DNA of 6,544 nucleotides from an uncultured Tepidimonas sp. (GCA_937949455.1 CALEDU010000051.1:1-6544), one strand, 5' to 3'; counted from the stretch's first letter, positions 1 to 6,544 are shown. Notes: generated from the letters alone by a model not told the origin. Numbers and translations are program-made.

Positions 1-899
1 TAGCTCAGGTGGATGTCCCAGTGCTCCAGCTGCGTGGTGGCGGGCAGCACATAGTCGGCGTAATCGGCCGTATCGGTAAGAAATTGCTCCAGCACCACGG
101 TGAACAGGTCCTCGCGTGCGAAGCCACGCACCACTTGGGCGGATTCGGGGGCGACGGCGACGGGATTGCTGTTGTAGACGATGAGGGCCTCGATGGCTGG
201 ACCAAAGTCGGCTGACGCCGGGCGCAACAAATCGTTGCCAATGGTGCTCATGTTGATGACGCGCGGCTGCGGGCAGGGGCTGCGCTGCAGCAGGTCGGGG
301 CGAAAGAGCACCTCGCGCTGGACGGGGTAGTGGCCTGAGCTGGACAACAGCAGGCCGCTCGCCCGGTGGCGCCAAGCGCCGACGACCGCCGGCAGACAGG
401 CCACGGCGCGCACCGCGTTGCCGCCCCCGCGCACGCGCTGCATGCCGTAGTTGAGGCGGATCGCTACCGGCTCGCGTCGCTGTACGCAAGCCCCGATGTC
501 GCGCGCCAGCGCGGTGATTTGTTCCACGGGCAGGCCGCACACGGCGGCTGCGCGCTCGGGTGGCCACTCCAAAGCACGGGCGCGTAGCGCCTCCCAACCC
601 AGGGTGTGGCGTTGCACGTAGTCGTGGTCCACCCAGTCGTGCACGATGCACTGCTGCATCAGGGCGTAGGCCAGGGCCGCATCGGTGCCGGGCAGCAGCG
701 CGAGGTGTTCGTGGCATTTTTCGGCCGTCTCGGTGCGGCGCGGGTCGATGCACACCAGCCGCGCGCCGGCGCGCTTGGCCTGTTGCGCATAGCGCCAAAA
801 GTGCAGATTGCTGCCGACGCTGTTGCTGCCCCAGATGAGGATGAGCCGACTCTCGGCAAGGTGCTCCCGCAGCGCCCCCGCGGCACCGCAAATCGCGCT
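1..899 (-). pseudogene. Molybdopterin oxidoreductase, fragment lacking its N-terminus (also cut by the left window edge)
   Basis: The minus-strand frame is open from 899 down to the window edge, 299 codons without a stop or frameshift. It reads like the central part of a DMSO-reductase-family molybdoenzyme. Motifs in order are LILIWGSNSVGSNLHFW, then CIDPRRTETAE and PGTDAALAYALM (the family's VDPRxT and PGTDaAL blocks), then EDLFTVVLEQF, TDTADYADYVLPATTQLEH and WDIHLS. In intact relatives about 150 residues precede the IWGSN block, including the CxxCxxxC iron-sulfur motif and usually the residue that binds molybdenum. Here that space is occupied by the opposite-strand amidohydrolase from 911. 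The frame stays open to a stop at 1175-1173, but I find no ATG, GTG or TTG between that stop and the IWGSN block. The first in-frame ATG is at 659-657, inside the conserved domain. I infer a 5'-truncated, non-functional remnant. The family is clear; the exact breakpoint (about 840-910) is not. Confidence 0.75.
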
Positions 900-903
900 A
901 GGA
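900..903 (+). promoter_or_regulatory. Ribosome binding site of the M20 amidohydrolase
   Basis: AGGA lies seven bases before the ATG at 911 and supports that start. The overlapping hexamer TAGGAT (899-904) could instead be a -10 box placed for a leaderless transcript, so the two readings compete. Confidence 0.45.
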
Positions 904-910
904 TGCCCCC

Positions 911-2122
911 ATGAAGCTGATCGAGCCCATCGTCGAACAGGCCGCCGCCATCGCGGCCATCCGCCGCGACCTGCATGCCCACCCGGAGCTGTGCTTTCAG
1001 GAGGTACGCACCGCCGACCGGGTGGCGGCGCTGTTGACGCAGTGGGGCATCCCCATCCACCGCGGGCTGGGCACGACCGGCGTGGTGGGCACCGTGCACG
1101 GGCGCGACGGTGGTGCCTGCGGGCGCGCTGTGGGGCTGCGCGCCGATATGGATGCGCTGCCGATGAGCGAGCTCAACACTTTCGAGCATGCCAGCCGACA
1201 CCCTGGGCGCATGCACGCCTGCGGGCACGATGGCCACACCGCCATGCTGCTGGCCGCTGCGCAATACCTGGCGCAGCACCGGGACTTCGACGGGACGGTG
1301 TACCTGATCTTTCAGCCAGCGGAGGAAGGCGGTGGCGGCGCGCGCGAGATGATCGCCGACGGGCTGTTCGAGCGCTTTCCCATGCAGGCGGTGTTTGGCA
1401 TGCACAACTGGCCGGGGCTGCCGGTGGGGCGCTTTGCGGTCAGCGCCGGGCCGGTGATGGCCTCGAGCAACGAGTTCGCCATCACCCTCCACGGCAAGGG
1501 GGGGCATGCCGCCCTGCCCCACGCCACGGTGGACCCGGTGCCCATTGCCTGCCAACTGGTGCAAGCCTTTCAGACCATCCTGACGCGCAACCTGCGGCCC
1601 ATCGAGCCCGGGGTGATTTCCGTCACCATGATCCATGCGGGCGAGGCGACCAATGTCATCCCGGACCGCTGCGAGATCCAGGGCACGGTGCGCACCTTCA
1701 CGGTGGAGGCGCTGGACCTGATCGAGCAGCGCATGCGCGAGCTGGCCGAGCAGCTCTGCGCCGCGTTTGGCGCCCGCGCGGACTTCCGTTTCCGGCGCAA
1801 CTATCCGCCCACGGTCAACAGCGCGGCCGAGGCCGCCTTTGCGGCCGAGGTGATGCGCGAGATCGTGGGCGCGGATGGCGTGGTGGCCCAGGAGCCGACG
1901 CTGGGGGCAGAGGACTTTGCCTACATGCTGCAGGCCAAGCCGGGGGCGTATGTGTTCATCGGCAATGGCGATGGGGCGCACCGCAGCGCCTACGGGCCGG
2001 GCCACGACGCCGGCCCCTGTACCCTGCACAACCCGCGCTACGACTTCAATGACGAATTGATTCCGCTTGGTGCCACCTTTTGGGTGATGCTGGCGACCCG
2101 CTGGCTGGCACAGCGCGCCTGA
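911..2122 (+). CDS. M20D family metal-dependent amidohydrolase (hippurate/IAA-amino-acid hydrolase type)
   Basis: This 403-residue protein, normal length for the family, is a two-metal hydrolase that cleaves amide bonds of N-acylated amino acids. It has no signal peptide, so it should be cytoplasmic. HAHPEL is at residues 22-27, GLRADMDALP at 75-84 and the metal site HACGHDGH at 102-109. QPAEE is at 135-139, GMHNWP at 163-168 and LHNP at 372-375. By analogy with plant ILL2, the metal ligands would be C104, H106, E139, H165 and H373, with E138 as catalytic base; all are present. The lid/dimerisation domain spans about 187-298, and TLGAEDFAYM (330-339) is typical of the family. The start at 911 fits an AGGA seven bases upstream and the usual N-terminus of relatives. 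The substrate cannot be read from the sequence; hippurate, IAA conjugates and N-acetyl amino acids are all possible. The gene appears intact although its left neighbour is broken. Confidence 0.93.
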   Translation: MKLIEPIVEQAAAIAAIRRDLHAHPELCFQEVRTADRVAALLTQWGIPIHRGLGTTGVVGTVHGRDGGACGRAVGLRADMDALPMSELNTFEHASRHPGRMHACGHDGHTAMLLAAAQYLAQHRDFDGTVYLIFQPAEEGGGGAREMIADGLFERFPMQAVFGMHNWPGLPVGRFAVSAGPVMASSNEFAITLHGKGGHAALPHATVDPVPIACQLVQAFQTILTRNLRPIEPGVISVTMIHAGEATNVIPDRCEIQGTVRTFTVEALDLIEQRMRELAEQLCAAFGARADFRFRRNYPPTVNSAAEAAFAAEVMREIVGADGVVAQEPTLGAEDFAYMLQAKPGAYVFIGNGDGAHRSAYGPGHDAGPCTLHNPRYDFNDELIPLGATFWVMLATRWLAQRA

Positions 2123-2140
2123 CGCTGCGGGTGTGGCCCA

Positions 2141-2977
2141 TCACGACCGCGCATCGGCGCTCGCCCACGCCGGGCGGGCCTCCCCGAAGCGGCTGCGCGC
2201 GATGGCCAGCAAGCCATCGAAAATCAGCCCCTCGACCAGTTCGAAGGGCACCGTCATGTGCGGTGCCATTTTCCAGCCGGCACCGCCGGTCATCAGGCAA
2301 ACGGGCTCCTGCCCCGCGTGTTGGCGCAGATTGTCCACCATGCGCTGCACCGCCCCGGCGATGGCAAAGGTGCCACCGCTGGTGAGCGCATCGCTGGTGT
2401 TGGTGGGAAAGGCCCGGACCTCGCCGGTGGGCACATGCAGCCCCGCCGTGCCGGACTCCAGCGCGCGCAGCATGATGCCGTGGCCTGGCAGGATGATGCC
2501 GCCCAGAAAGCGGCCCTCGGCGTCGATCGCCTCGACGGTGACGGCGGTGCCCACCATGACCACCACGCATGGCCGCGAGTCACCGCGGGCCAGCAGGCGC
2601 TGGCGCGCGCCGATCATCGCCACCCAGCGATCCGAGCCCAATCGAGCCGGGTGGTCGTAGCCGTTGACCAGCCCAGCCTCGGCCTGGTTGGGAACCACCC
2701 ACTGCGCCGGGGCGTCCCACAGTTCCAACTGCTGCTCCACCCGGTGGCGCACCCCGGCACCCGCGACGATGCTGCCGAGCACCCAGCGCGGCGCTCGCAG
2801 CGCGCGCCAGTCGCCCTCGGCCAGGGTTTCGATGTTTTCCAGAAACTGCACGCCGTGCGCGAGCAGGCGCGCTCCAGGGGCCGGTGCCTCGTACAGCGCC
2901 CATTTGAGGCGGGTGTTGCCCACATCCAGCGCGAGCAACGCGGTCGATTCGATGGCAGCAGGGTCGGGCGCAGTCAT
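2141..2977 (-). CDS. coaX: Type III pantothenate kinase
   Basis: CoaX phosphorylates pantothenate to 4'-phosphopantothenate, the first step of CoA synthesis, in the cytoplasm. The 278-residue protein has the ASKHA-fold marks of the family. The phosphate-binding DVGNTRLKW is at 18-26 and NGYDHP at 105-110. GSDRW at 114-118 contains D116, the likely catalytic aspartate. [11 protein letters not shown] is at 142-152, [20 protein letters not shown] at 159-178 and [12 protein letters not shown] at 191-202. The frame stays open upstream to an ATG at 3202, but that version would run 158 bp into the neighbouring gene and add residues with no family resemblance, so I chose ATG 2977-2975. Even this start has no good Shine-Dalgarno and gives about a dozen residues before the conserved core, so a TTG just before LLALDVG is a possible alternative. 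It probably follows the dioxygenase-rhodanese gene in one transcript. No birA, the common partner of coaX in proteobacteria, lies beside it here. Confidence 0.93.
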   Translation of the reverse strand: MTAPDPAAIESTALLALDVGNTRLKWALYEAPAPGARLLAHGVQFLENIETLAEGDWRALRAPRWVLGSIVAGAGVRHRVEQQLELWDAPAQWVVPNQAEAGLVNGYDHPARLGSDRWVAMIGARQRLLARGDSRPCVVVMVGTAVTVEAIDAEGRFLGGIILPGHGIMLRALESGTAGLHVPTGEVRAFPTNTSDALTSGGTFAIAGAVQRMVDNLRQHAGQEPVCLMTGGAGWKMAPHMTVPFELVEGLIFDGLLAIARSRFGEARPAWASADARS

Positions 2978-2991
2978 CGAAACATCATAAA

Positions 2992-3027
2992 CGCCGCCAG
3001 CACCGTGCTTGGCCAGGGCTGGCGGCG
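2992..3027 (-). repeat. Strong inverted repeat (hairpin) between the dioxygenase gene and coaX
   Basis: CGCCGCCAGC (2992-3001) and GCTGGCGGCG (3018-3027) are exact reverse complements, giving a 10-bp GC-rich stem with a 16-nt loop. On the minus strand the stem is followed by TTTATGATGTTT and then, within 15 nt, by the coaX start. The T-run is too broken for a classic terminator. It could be a partial terminator, a processing or stability element, or a structure affecting coaX translation. Confidence 0.5.
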
Positions 3028-3044
3028 CAGTCGTCGCGACGGGC

Positions 3045-4172
3045 TCAGTTTTGCCGCCAGGGCAGCCCCCGGTGACGCCAGCCCCCGCGCTGTCCGCGCT
3101 GGCCGCGCTCGTCGGGGTCGCCCTCGAAGCCTTCGAGCACGTTGTAAGCCGTGGCCCCCAATTCCGTCGCGCGCCGCGCGGCGGCGATGGAGCGCGCACC
3201 ACTGCGGCACAGCATCAGCAGCGGGCGATCGCTGTGCTCCAACAAAGCCCGCACGCCGTCATCGAAGGCTGGATTGGGCAGCATGCCAGGCCACTGCTTC
3301 CACGCCAGCGCCTGCGCCCCAGGCACATAGCCCACCCACTCGCGCTCGGCATCGGTGCGCACGTCCACCAGCACGGCGCGGCCCTCTTGCACCCAGCGCC
3401 AGGCCAGTTCGGGTGCCACGTCGCCCGCGTAGCCCTGAGCGGGGCGCGGCACCTCGCGCTCGGCACCGTCGGCGTCGTGGCGCAGGCCCCCGCGCAGATT
3501 GGCCGGCACGGCCTCGTCCATGCGGCGCGGCCGCGGCAAGCTCAGGCGGTTCATGAGCGCGACGAACTCTGCCAGGCTCTTGCCAGCCAGGCGCGGATTG
3601 TGCGCCTTTTCGTGCCCGATGGTGGAATGCGTGCGGCCGTGGTAGTCGTGCCCGGGCCAGACGATGGCCGTATCGGGCAGCGTGAACAGCCGCTCGGTGA
3701 TGCTGCGGTACAGCGCCTCGGCGCTGCCGGACTGGAAATCGGTGCGGCCGCAGCCGCCGATGAGCAGCGTGTCGCCGGTGAAGACATGCACTTGGCCATC
3801 CACCTGCCAGACGTAGCTCATGCTGCCGGCGGTGTGGCCGGGGGTGGCCAGGGCCTGCAGCCGCTGGGCGCCAAAGGTCAGCTCGTCGCCGTCGTGCAAG
3901 GCGCGGTGTACGGTGACAATCCCACAGGCCGCCGGTGCCGCGGTGTGGGCGCCGGTGTGCTCTGCCAGCGCAAGCGCACTGGTGATGTGATCGGCGTGCG
4001 CATGGGTTTCGATCACCCAGCGCAGGCGCAAGCCGTAGTCACGCAACACCTGCAAATCGCGCTCGAGCTGCTCGTCCACCGGATCGATGATGACGGCCTC
4101 GCGCGTGTCGGGATCGAACAGCACATAGGTGTAGGTGCTGGAGGCAGGATCGAAGAGCTGGATGGGACGCAT
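3045..4172 (-). CDS. Persulfide dioxygenase-rhodanese fusion (ETHE1-like MBL fold plus rhodanese)
   Basis: A 375-residue two-domain enzyme. Residues 1 to about 235 form a metallo-beta-lactamase fold of the ETHE1 (persulfide dioxygenase) type. THAHADH is at 56-62, PGHT at 111-114, [16 protein letters not shown] at 132-147 and GHDY at 174-177. The mononuclear iron ligands by analogy with ETHE1 are H57, H113 and D134; R143 matches the conserved substrate-site arginine. Residues 250-375 are a rhodanese domain ([19 protein letters not shown] at 268-286) with the active-site loop CRSGAR at 322-327, so C322 is the sulfur carrier. [10 protein letters not shown] (363-372) is a typical rhodanese tail. 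Known fusions such as the Burkholderia PRF protein oxidise glutathione persulfide to sulfite and couple it to thiosulfate chemistry; I infer a similar role in sulfide detoxification. No signal peptide is visible. The start has no clear Shine-Dalgarno. coaX follows after 67 nt on the same strand. Confidence 0.88.
   Translation of the reverse strand: MRPIQLFDPASSTYTYVLFDPDTREAVIIDPVDEQLERDLQVLRDYGLRLRWVIETHAHADHITSALALAEHTGAHTAAPAACGIVTVHRALHDGDELTFGAQRLQALATPGHTAGSMSYVWQVDGQVHVFTGDTLLIGGCGRTDFQSGSAEALYRSITERLFTLPDTAIVWPGHDYHGRTHSTIGHEKAHNPRLAGKSLAEFVALMNRLSLPRPRRMDEAVPANLRGGLRHDADGAEREVPRPAQGYAGDVAPELAWRWVQEGRAVLVDVRTDAEREWVGYVPGAQALAWKQWPGMLPNPAFDDGVRALLEHSDRPLLMLCRSGARSIAAARRATELGATAYNVLEGFEGDPDERGQRGQRGGWRHRGLPWRQN
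3086..3112. repeat. Short imperfect tandem repeat, three units of 9 bp
   Basis: Three adjacent units start with CGCGCT (CGCGCTGTC, CGCGCTGGC, CGCGCTCGT). On the coding minus strand they give the DERGQRGQR stretch in the loop between the rhodanese core and its C-terminal GGW/GLPW tail. Because the period is a multiple of three, copy-number change would keep the frame. Confidence 0.45.
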
Positions 4173-4179
4173 ACCACGG

Positions 4180-4185
4180 ATAGTA
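4180..4185 (-). promoter_or_regulatory. Possible -10 box for a leaderless dioxygenase-rhodanese transcript
   Basis: On the minus strand TACTAT (4 of 6 matches to TATAAT) ends seven bases before the ATG at 4172, which would place transcription start at the start codon. There is no Shine-Dalgarno in between. No good -35 box is seen at 16-18 bp, so this is weak. Confidence 0.25.
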
Positions 4186-4264
4186 GCGGTTTGTGTGCAT
4201 GACCGCGACCGCGGCGCGCCGGCACCGGGTCGGGCAAAACGGGCCGCAGGTCACAGGGCTGCGT

Positions 4265-4293
4265 ACCATACACAAAACGGCAGTGCTATCCAA
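4265..4293 (-). promoter_or_regulatory. Alternative promoter for the dioxygenase-rhodanese and coaX transcript
   Basis: On the minus strand TTGGAT (4293-4288) and TATGGT (4270-4265) are 17 bp apart. They match the consensus at 3 and 4 of 6 positions. This would give a leader of roughly 85 nt. Found by eye only. Confidence 0.25.
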
Positions 4294-4346
4294 TCGCAGC
4301 CCGCCGGGGTCACGCGCAGATTTTTGCTGGTCCTGCAAACCGGGGA

Positions 4347-4376
4347 TTGCCAAGCGGGTTCAGACTTCGCTAACAT
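4347..4376 (+). promoter_or_regulatory. Candidate sigma-70 promoter of icmF
   Basis: TTGCCA (4347-4352, 5 of 6 matches to TTGACA) and TAACAT (4371-4376, 4 of 6 to TATAAT) are separated by 18 bp. The expected transcription start at about 4383 falls inside the palindrome, so a protein bound there would block initiation. The palindrome also begins with TTGACG, itself a possible -35 box, so the start site could be further downstream. Confidence 0.45.
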
Positions 4377-4398
4377 TGACGTTTACGTAAACGTCAAT
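4375..4398. promoter_or_regulatory. Perfect 24-bp palindrome, probable operator
   Basis: The 12-bp half ATTGACGTTTAC is followed directly by its exact reverse complement GTAAACGTCAAT, with no spacer; symmetry ends at the flanking C on each side. A perfect 24-bp palindrome is very unlikely by chance and is typical of a site for a dimeric repressor (TetR or MerR class). From memory, ACGTTTACGTAAACGT-like cores are found in operators of acyl-CoA and branched-chain amino acid catabolism regulators such as LiuR; I cannot check this here. It sits 71 bp before the icmF start and overlaps the predicted transcription start. The cognate regulator is not in the window. Confidence 0.7.
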
Positions 4399-4455
4399 CG
4401 ATGATTGGCCACCCCGTTGCGCACTGCGCATGATCGGAATCGATGATGCGCCTTC

Positions 4456-4461
4456 GAGGAG
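4456..4461 (+). promoter_or_regulatory. Ribosome binding site of icmF
   Basis: GAGGAG lies eight bases before ATG 4470. It is the best Shine-Dalgarno in the window and fixes the start, ruling out the ATG at 4430, which opens a different frame. Confidence 0.8.
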
Positions 4462-4469
4462 ACCCATCC

Positions 4470-6544
4470 ATGACCAACCTGTCCGCCGAGTTTCAGGCCC
4501 TGGCCCAGTACCGCCCCACGCACAAAGTGCGTTTCGTCACCGCCGCCAGCCTGTTCGACGGGCACGACGCGGCCATCAACATCATGCGCCGCATCCTGCA
4601 AAGCATGGGGGCGGAGGTCATCCATTTGGGCCACAACCGCAGCGTGGACGAGGTGGTCACCGCCGCCTTGCAGGAGGATGTGCAGGGCATCGCGGTGAGC
4701 TCCTACCAGGGCGGGCATGTGGAGTACTTCAAGTACATGGTGGATTTGCTGCGCCAGCGTGGCGGCGAGCACATCCAGGTGTTTGGTGGTGGCGGCGGCG
4801 TGATCGTGCCCAGCGAAATCCGCGAGCTGATGGACTACGGCGTGGGCCGCATCTACAGCCCCGAAGACGGCCAGCGCATGGGCCTGCAGGGCATGATCGG
4901 CGAGATGCTCATGCGCTGCGACCGCGACCTCTCGCCCTATGCGCCGCGCGACATCGCGGCCATCCAGGGCCACAGCGACGCCGCCTGGCGGGCGCTGGCG
5001 CAACTGATCACCGTGCTCGAAAATGGGCAGGCCGACCCGGCCTTGTCGGCGCGCCTGCGCGCGGCCGCGGCTGACACGCGGGTGCCGGTGCTGGGCATCA
5101 CCGGCACGGGCGGTGCGGGCAAGAGCAGCCTGACCGACGAACTCATCCGCCGCCTGCGGCTGGACCAGGAGGACCGCCTGCGGGTGGCCGTGATCAGCAT
5201 CGACCCGAGCCGGCGCAAAAGCGGCGGGGCACTGCTGGGCGACCGCATCCGCATGAATGCCATCGGCCCGTGGCAGCAGGGCCCGCGGGTGTACATGCGC
5301 AGCCTGGCCACGCGCGAATTCGGCAGCGAAATCTCGGCCGCGCTGCCGGATGTGATTGCCGCCTGCAAGGTGGCGGGCTTCGACCTCGTGATCGTGGAGA
5401 CCTCTGGCATTGGGCAGGGCGACGCCGCCATCGTGCCGCATGTGGATGTGCCGCTGTATGTGATGACGCCAGAGTTTGGCGCGGCCAGCCAGCTGGAAAA
5501 AATCGACATGCTGGACTTTGCCGAGTTCGTGGCGATCAACAAGTTCGACCGCAAGGGCGCGCTGGACGCCCTGCGCGACGTGGCCAAGCAGGTGCAGCGC
5601 AACCGCGAGGCCTGGGGCCAGCGGCCAGAGGAGATGCCGGTGTTTGGCACCATGGCCGCGCGCTTCAACGACGACGGCGTGACGGCGCTGTATCAGGCGC
5701 TCAAGCCCCGGCTGGCCGAGCTGGGGCTAAACCTGCCGCTGGGTGTGGAGGGCGGCCGGCTGCCGCGGGTGGAGGTGCGCCACAGCAGCAACCAGACCCC
5801 GATCGTGCCGCCGGCGCGCACCCGCTACCTGGCCGAAATCGCCGAGACCGTGCGCGGCTACAAGCGGCGGGTGCAGGCGCAGGCGCGTTTGGCGCGCGAA
5901 GCGCAGCAGCTGCACGCCGCCGCCCTCATGCTGGCCGAGGCCAAGCCCCACAAACCCAAGGCCGCCCAAGCCGCACGAGAGCTGGCCGAGCTGCGCGCGC
6001 AGCGTCTGGATGCCGATGCCCGCAAGCTGCTGGCGCAGTGGCCCGCCATGCAGCAGGCTTACGCGGGCGATGAGTATGTCGTCAAGATCCGCGACAAGGA
6101 AATCCGCACCCAGCTCACCCACACCACGCTCAGCGGCAACAAGATCCGCAAGGTGGTGCTGCCCAAGTACGAGGACCACGGCGAGCTGCTCAAGTGGCTG
6201 ATGCTGGAAAACGTCCCCGGCAGCTTCCCGTACACCGCCGGGGTCTTCGCCTTCAAGCGCGAGGGCGAGGACCCGACGCGCATGTTCGCCGGCGAAGGCG
6301 ACCCGTTCCGCACCAACCGGCGCTTCAAGCTGCTGTCCGAAGGCATGCCGGCCAAGCGGCTGTCCACGGCGTTCGACTCGGTCACGCTCTACGGCGCCGA
6401 CCCCGACCCGCGGCCGGACATTTATGGCAAGGTCGGCAACTCCGGCGTGTCCATCGCCACGCTGGACGACATGAAGGTGCTCTACAGCGGCTTCGACCTG
6501 TGCAGCCCGAGCACCAGCGTGTCCATGACCATCAATGGCCCGGC
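4470..6544 (+). CDS. icmF: Fused isobutyryl-CoA mutase, N-terminal 691 residues (runs off the right edge)
   Basis: IcmF interconverts isobutyryl-CoA and n-butyryl-CoA using adenosylcobalamin and carries its own G-protein chaperone. The frame is unbroken to the edge; the family is about 1,090 residues, so the last third is missing. The B12 domain has DGHDAA (30-35, H32 being the likely lower-axial cobalt ligand), SSYQGGH (77-83) and GGGGG (106-110). The MeaB-like GTPase has the P-loop GTGGAGKS (212-219), then SIDPSRRKSGGALLGD, the switch-type ETSGIGQGD from 310, and NKFD (357-360) for guanine recognition. A helical, Ala/Arg-rich linker covers about 420-535. The mutase barrel starts near 537 (VVKIRDKEIRT) and includes PGSFPYTAGVFAFKR and FAGEGDPFRTNRRF. 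F593 aligns with the Phe that marks IcmF; pivalyl-CoA mutases have Leu there and methylmalonyl-CoA mutase has Tyr. The second specificity residue (Gln) lies beyond the window. A palindromic operator candidate precedes the gene. Confidence 0.96.
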   Translation, partial: MTNLSAEFQALAQYRPTHKVRFVTAASLFDGHDAAINIMRRILQSMGAEVIHLGHNRSVDEVVTAALQEDVQGIAVSSYQGGHVEYFKYMVDLLRQRGGEHIQVFGGGGGVIVPSEIRELMDYGVGRIYSPEDGQRMGLQGMIGEMLMRCDRDLSPYAPRDIAAIQGHSDAAWRALAQLITVLENGQADPALSARLRAAAADTRVPVLGITGTGGAGKSSLTDELIRRLRLDQEDRLRVAVISIDPSRRKSGGALLGDRIRMNAIGPWQQGPRVYMRSLATREFGSEISAALPDVIAACKVAGFDLVIVETSGIGQGDAAIVPHVDVPLYVMTPEFGAASQLEKIDMLDFAEFVAINKFDRKGALDALRDVAKQVQRNREAWGQRPEEMPVFGTMAARFNDDGVTALYQALKPRLAELGLNLPLGVEGGRLPRVEVRHSSNQTPIVPPARTRYLAEIAETVRGYKRRVQAQARLAREAQQLHAAALMLAEAKPHKPKAAQAARELAELRAQRLDADARKLLAQWPAMQQAYAGDEYVVKIRDKEIRTQLTHTTLSGNKIRKVVLPKYEDHGELLKWLMLENVPGSFPYTAGVFAFKREGEDPTRMFAGEGDPFRTNRRFKLLSEGMPAKRLSTAFDSVTLYGADPDPRPDIYGKVGNSGVSIATLDDMKVLYSGFDLCSPSTSVSMTINGP

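Larger units (their letters stand above)
4173..4469. other. Divergent intergenic region between the dioxygenase-rhodanese gene and icmF
   Basis: This 297-bp stretch carries the 5' regions of two divergently transcribed genes and no convincing gene. It is more AT-rich than its surroundings between about 4260 and 4410. Contents: weak minus-strand promoter candidates (4180-4185 and 4265-4293), a plus-strand promoter candidate (4347-4376), the 24-bp palindrome (4375-4398), and the icmF ribosome site (4456-4461). A 10-bp direct repeat AATCGATGAT occurs at 4396-4405, overlapping the palindrome edge, and again at 4438-4447. Confidence 0.7.

Noticed and set aside
659..2029. 456-codon minus-strand open frame opposite the amidohydrolase
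   Set aside because: It is antisense to an intact, clearly conserved M20 gene and its Arg/His/Gly-rich translation matches no family I know. Long shadow frames are expected in DNA this rich in GC.
808..2052. 414-codon plus-strand frame overlapping the amidohydrolase
   Set aside because: A frame-shifted shadow of the M20 gene, Arg/Ala/Gly-rich and low in complexity, without domain motifs.
2978..3202. N-terminal extension of CoaX to an upstream ATG
   Set aside because: The extra 75 residues overlap the upstream gene by 158 bp and look like out-of-frame translation of its rhodanese end. CoaX family members begin close to the DVGNTR motif.
2258..3556. 432-codon plus-strand frame opposite coaX and the rhodanese region
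   Set aside because: It spans two unrelated conserved minus-strand genes and the gap between them, and shows no motifs.
3009..4202. 397-codon plus-strand frame opposite the dioxygenase-rhodanese gene
   Set aside because: The minus strand here codes a two-domain protein with all catalytic residues; the plus frame is its antisense shadow.
4557..4574. B12 motif reads DGHDAA instead of the textbook DxHxxG
   Set aside because: IcmF proteins I remember (for example from Cupriavidus) have DGHDAS or DGHDAA here, so this is the normal form of the family.
4383..5441. 352-codon minus-strand frame opposite icmF, and the 4430-5074 plus-strand frame
   Set aside because: Both are shadows of icmF, whose frame from 4470 carries every B12 and GTPase motif and has a strong ribosome site.
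1..6544. A previously undescribed multi-gene system, mobile element or CRISPR array
   Set aside because: Every supported gene falls in a known family, orientation is mixed, and I saw no terminal inverted repeats, transposase, integrase, spacer-repeat pattern or attachment site.

Overview
The window is 6.5 kb of GC-rich DNA. The genes use mostly G or C in the third codon position. The proteins resemble Burkholderiales homologues, most likely Comamonadaceae, as I remember those families. No species can be named from the sequence alone. The DNA looks chromosomal: I saw no insertion sequence, phage gene, CRISPR array, tRNA or rRNA.

Layout from left to right. (1) Positions 1-899, minus strand: the middle part of a molybdopterin oxidoreductase. 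It runs off the left edge and seems to have lost its 5' end where it meets the next gene. (2) Positions 911-2122, plus: an intact M20D zinc amidohydrolase (hippurate or IAA-amino-acid hydrolase type). (3) Positions 2141-2977, minus: CoaX, type III pantothenate kinase, ending 18 bp from the amidohydrolase stop. (4) Positions 3045-4172, minus: an ETHE1-like persulfide dioxygenase fused to a C-terminal rhodanese domain. It is upstream of coaX and probably cotranscribed with it; a strong 10-bp hairpin lies between them. (5) Positions 4173-4469: a 297-bp divergent intergenic region with a perfect 24-bp palindrome, very likely an operator. (6) Positions 4470 to the right edge, plus: the first 691 residues of fused isobutyryl-CoA mutase IcmF (B12-binding domain, G-protein chaperone, start of the mutase barrel).

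How the genes work together: IcmF belongs to branched-chain acyl-CoA metabolism, CoaX makes the CoA precursor 4'-phosphopantothenate, and the dioxygenase-rhodanese handles sulfane sulfur. The CoA link between IcmF and CoaX may be chance, because they are transcribed divergently from different promoters. All complete genes belong to known families, so I do not see a new multi-gene system. The points most worth checking are the palindrome before icmF, the broken molybdoenzyme gene, and the two-domain sulfur enzyme with its unusual start region.
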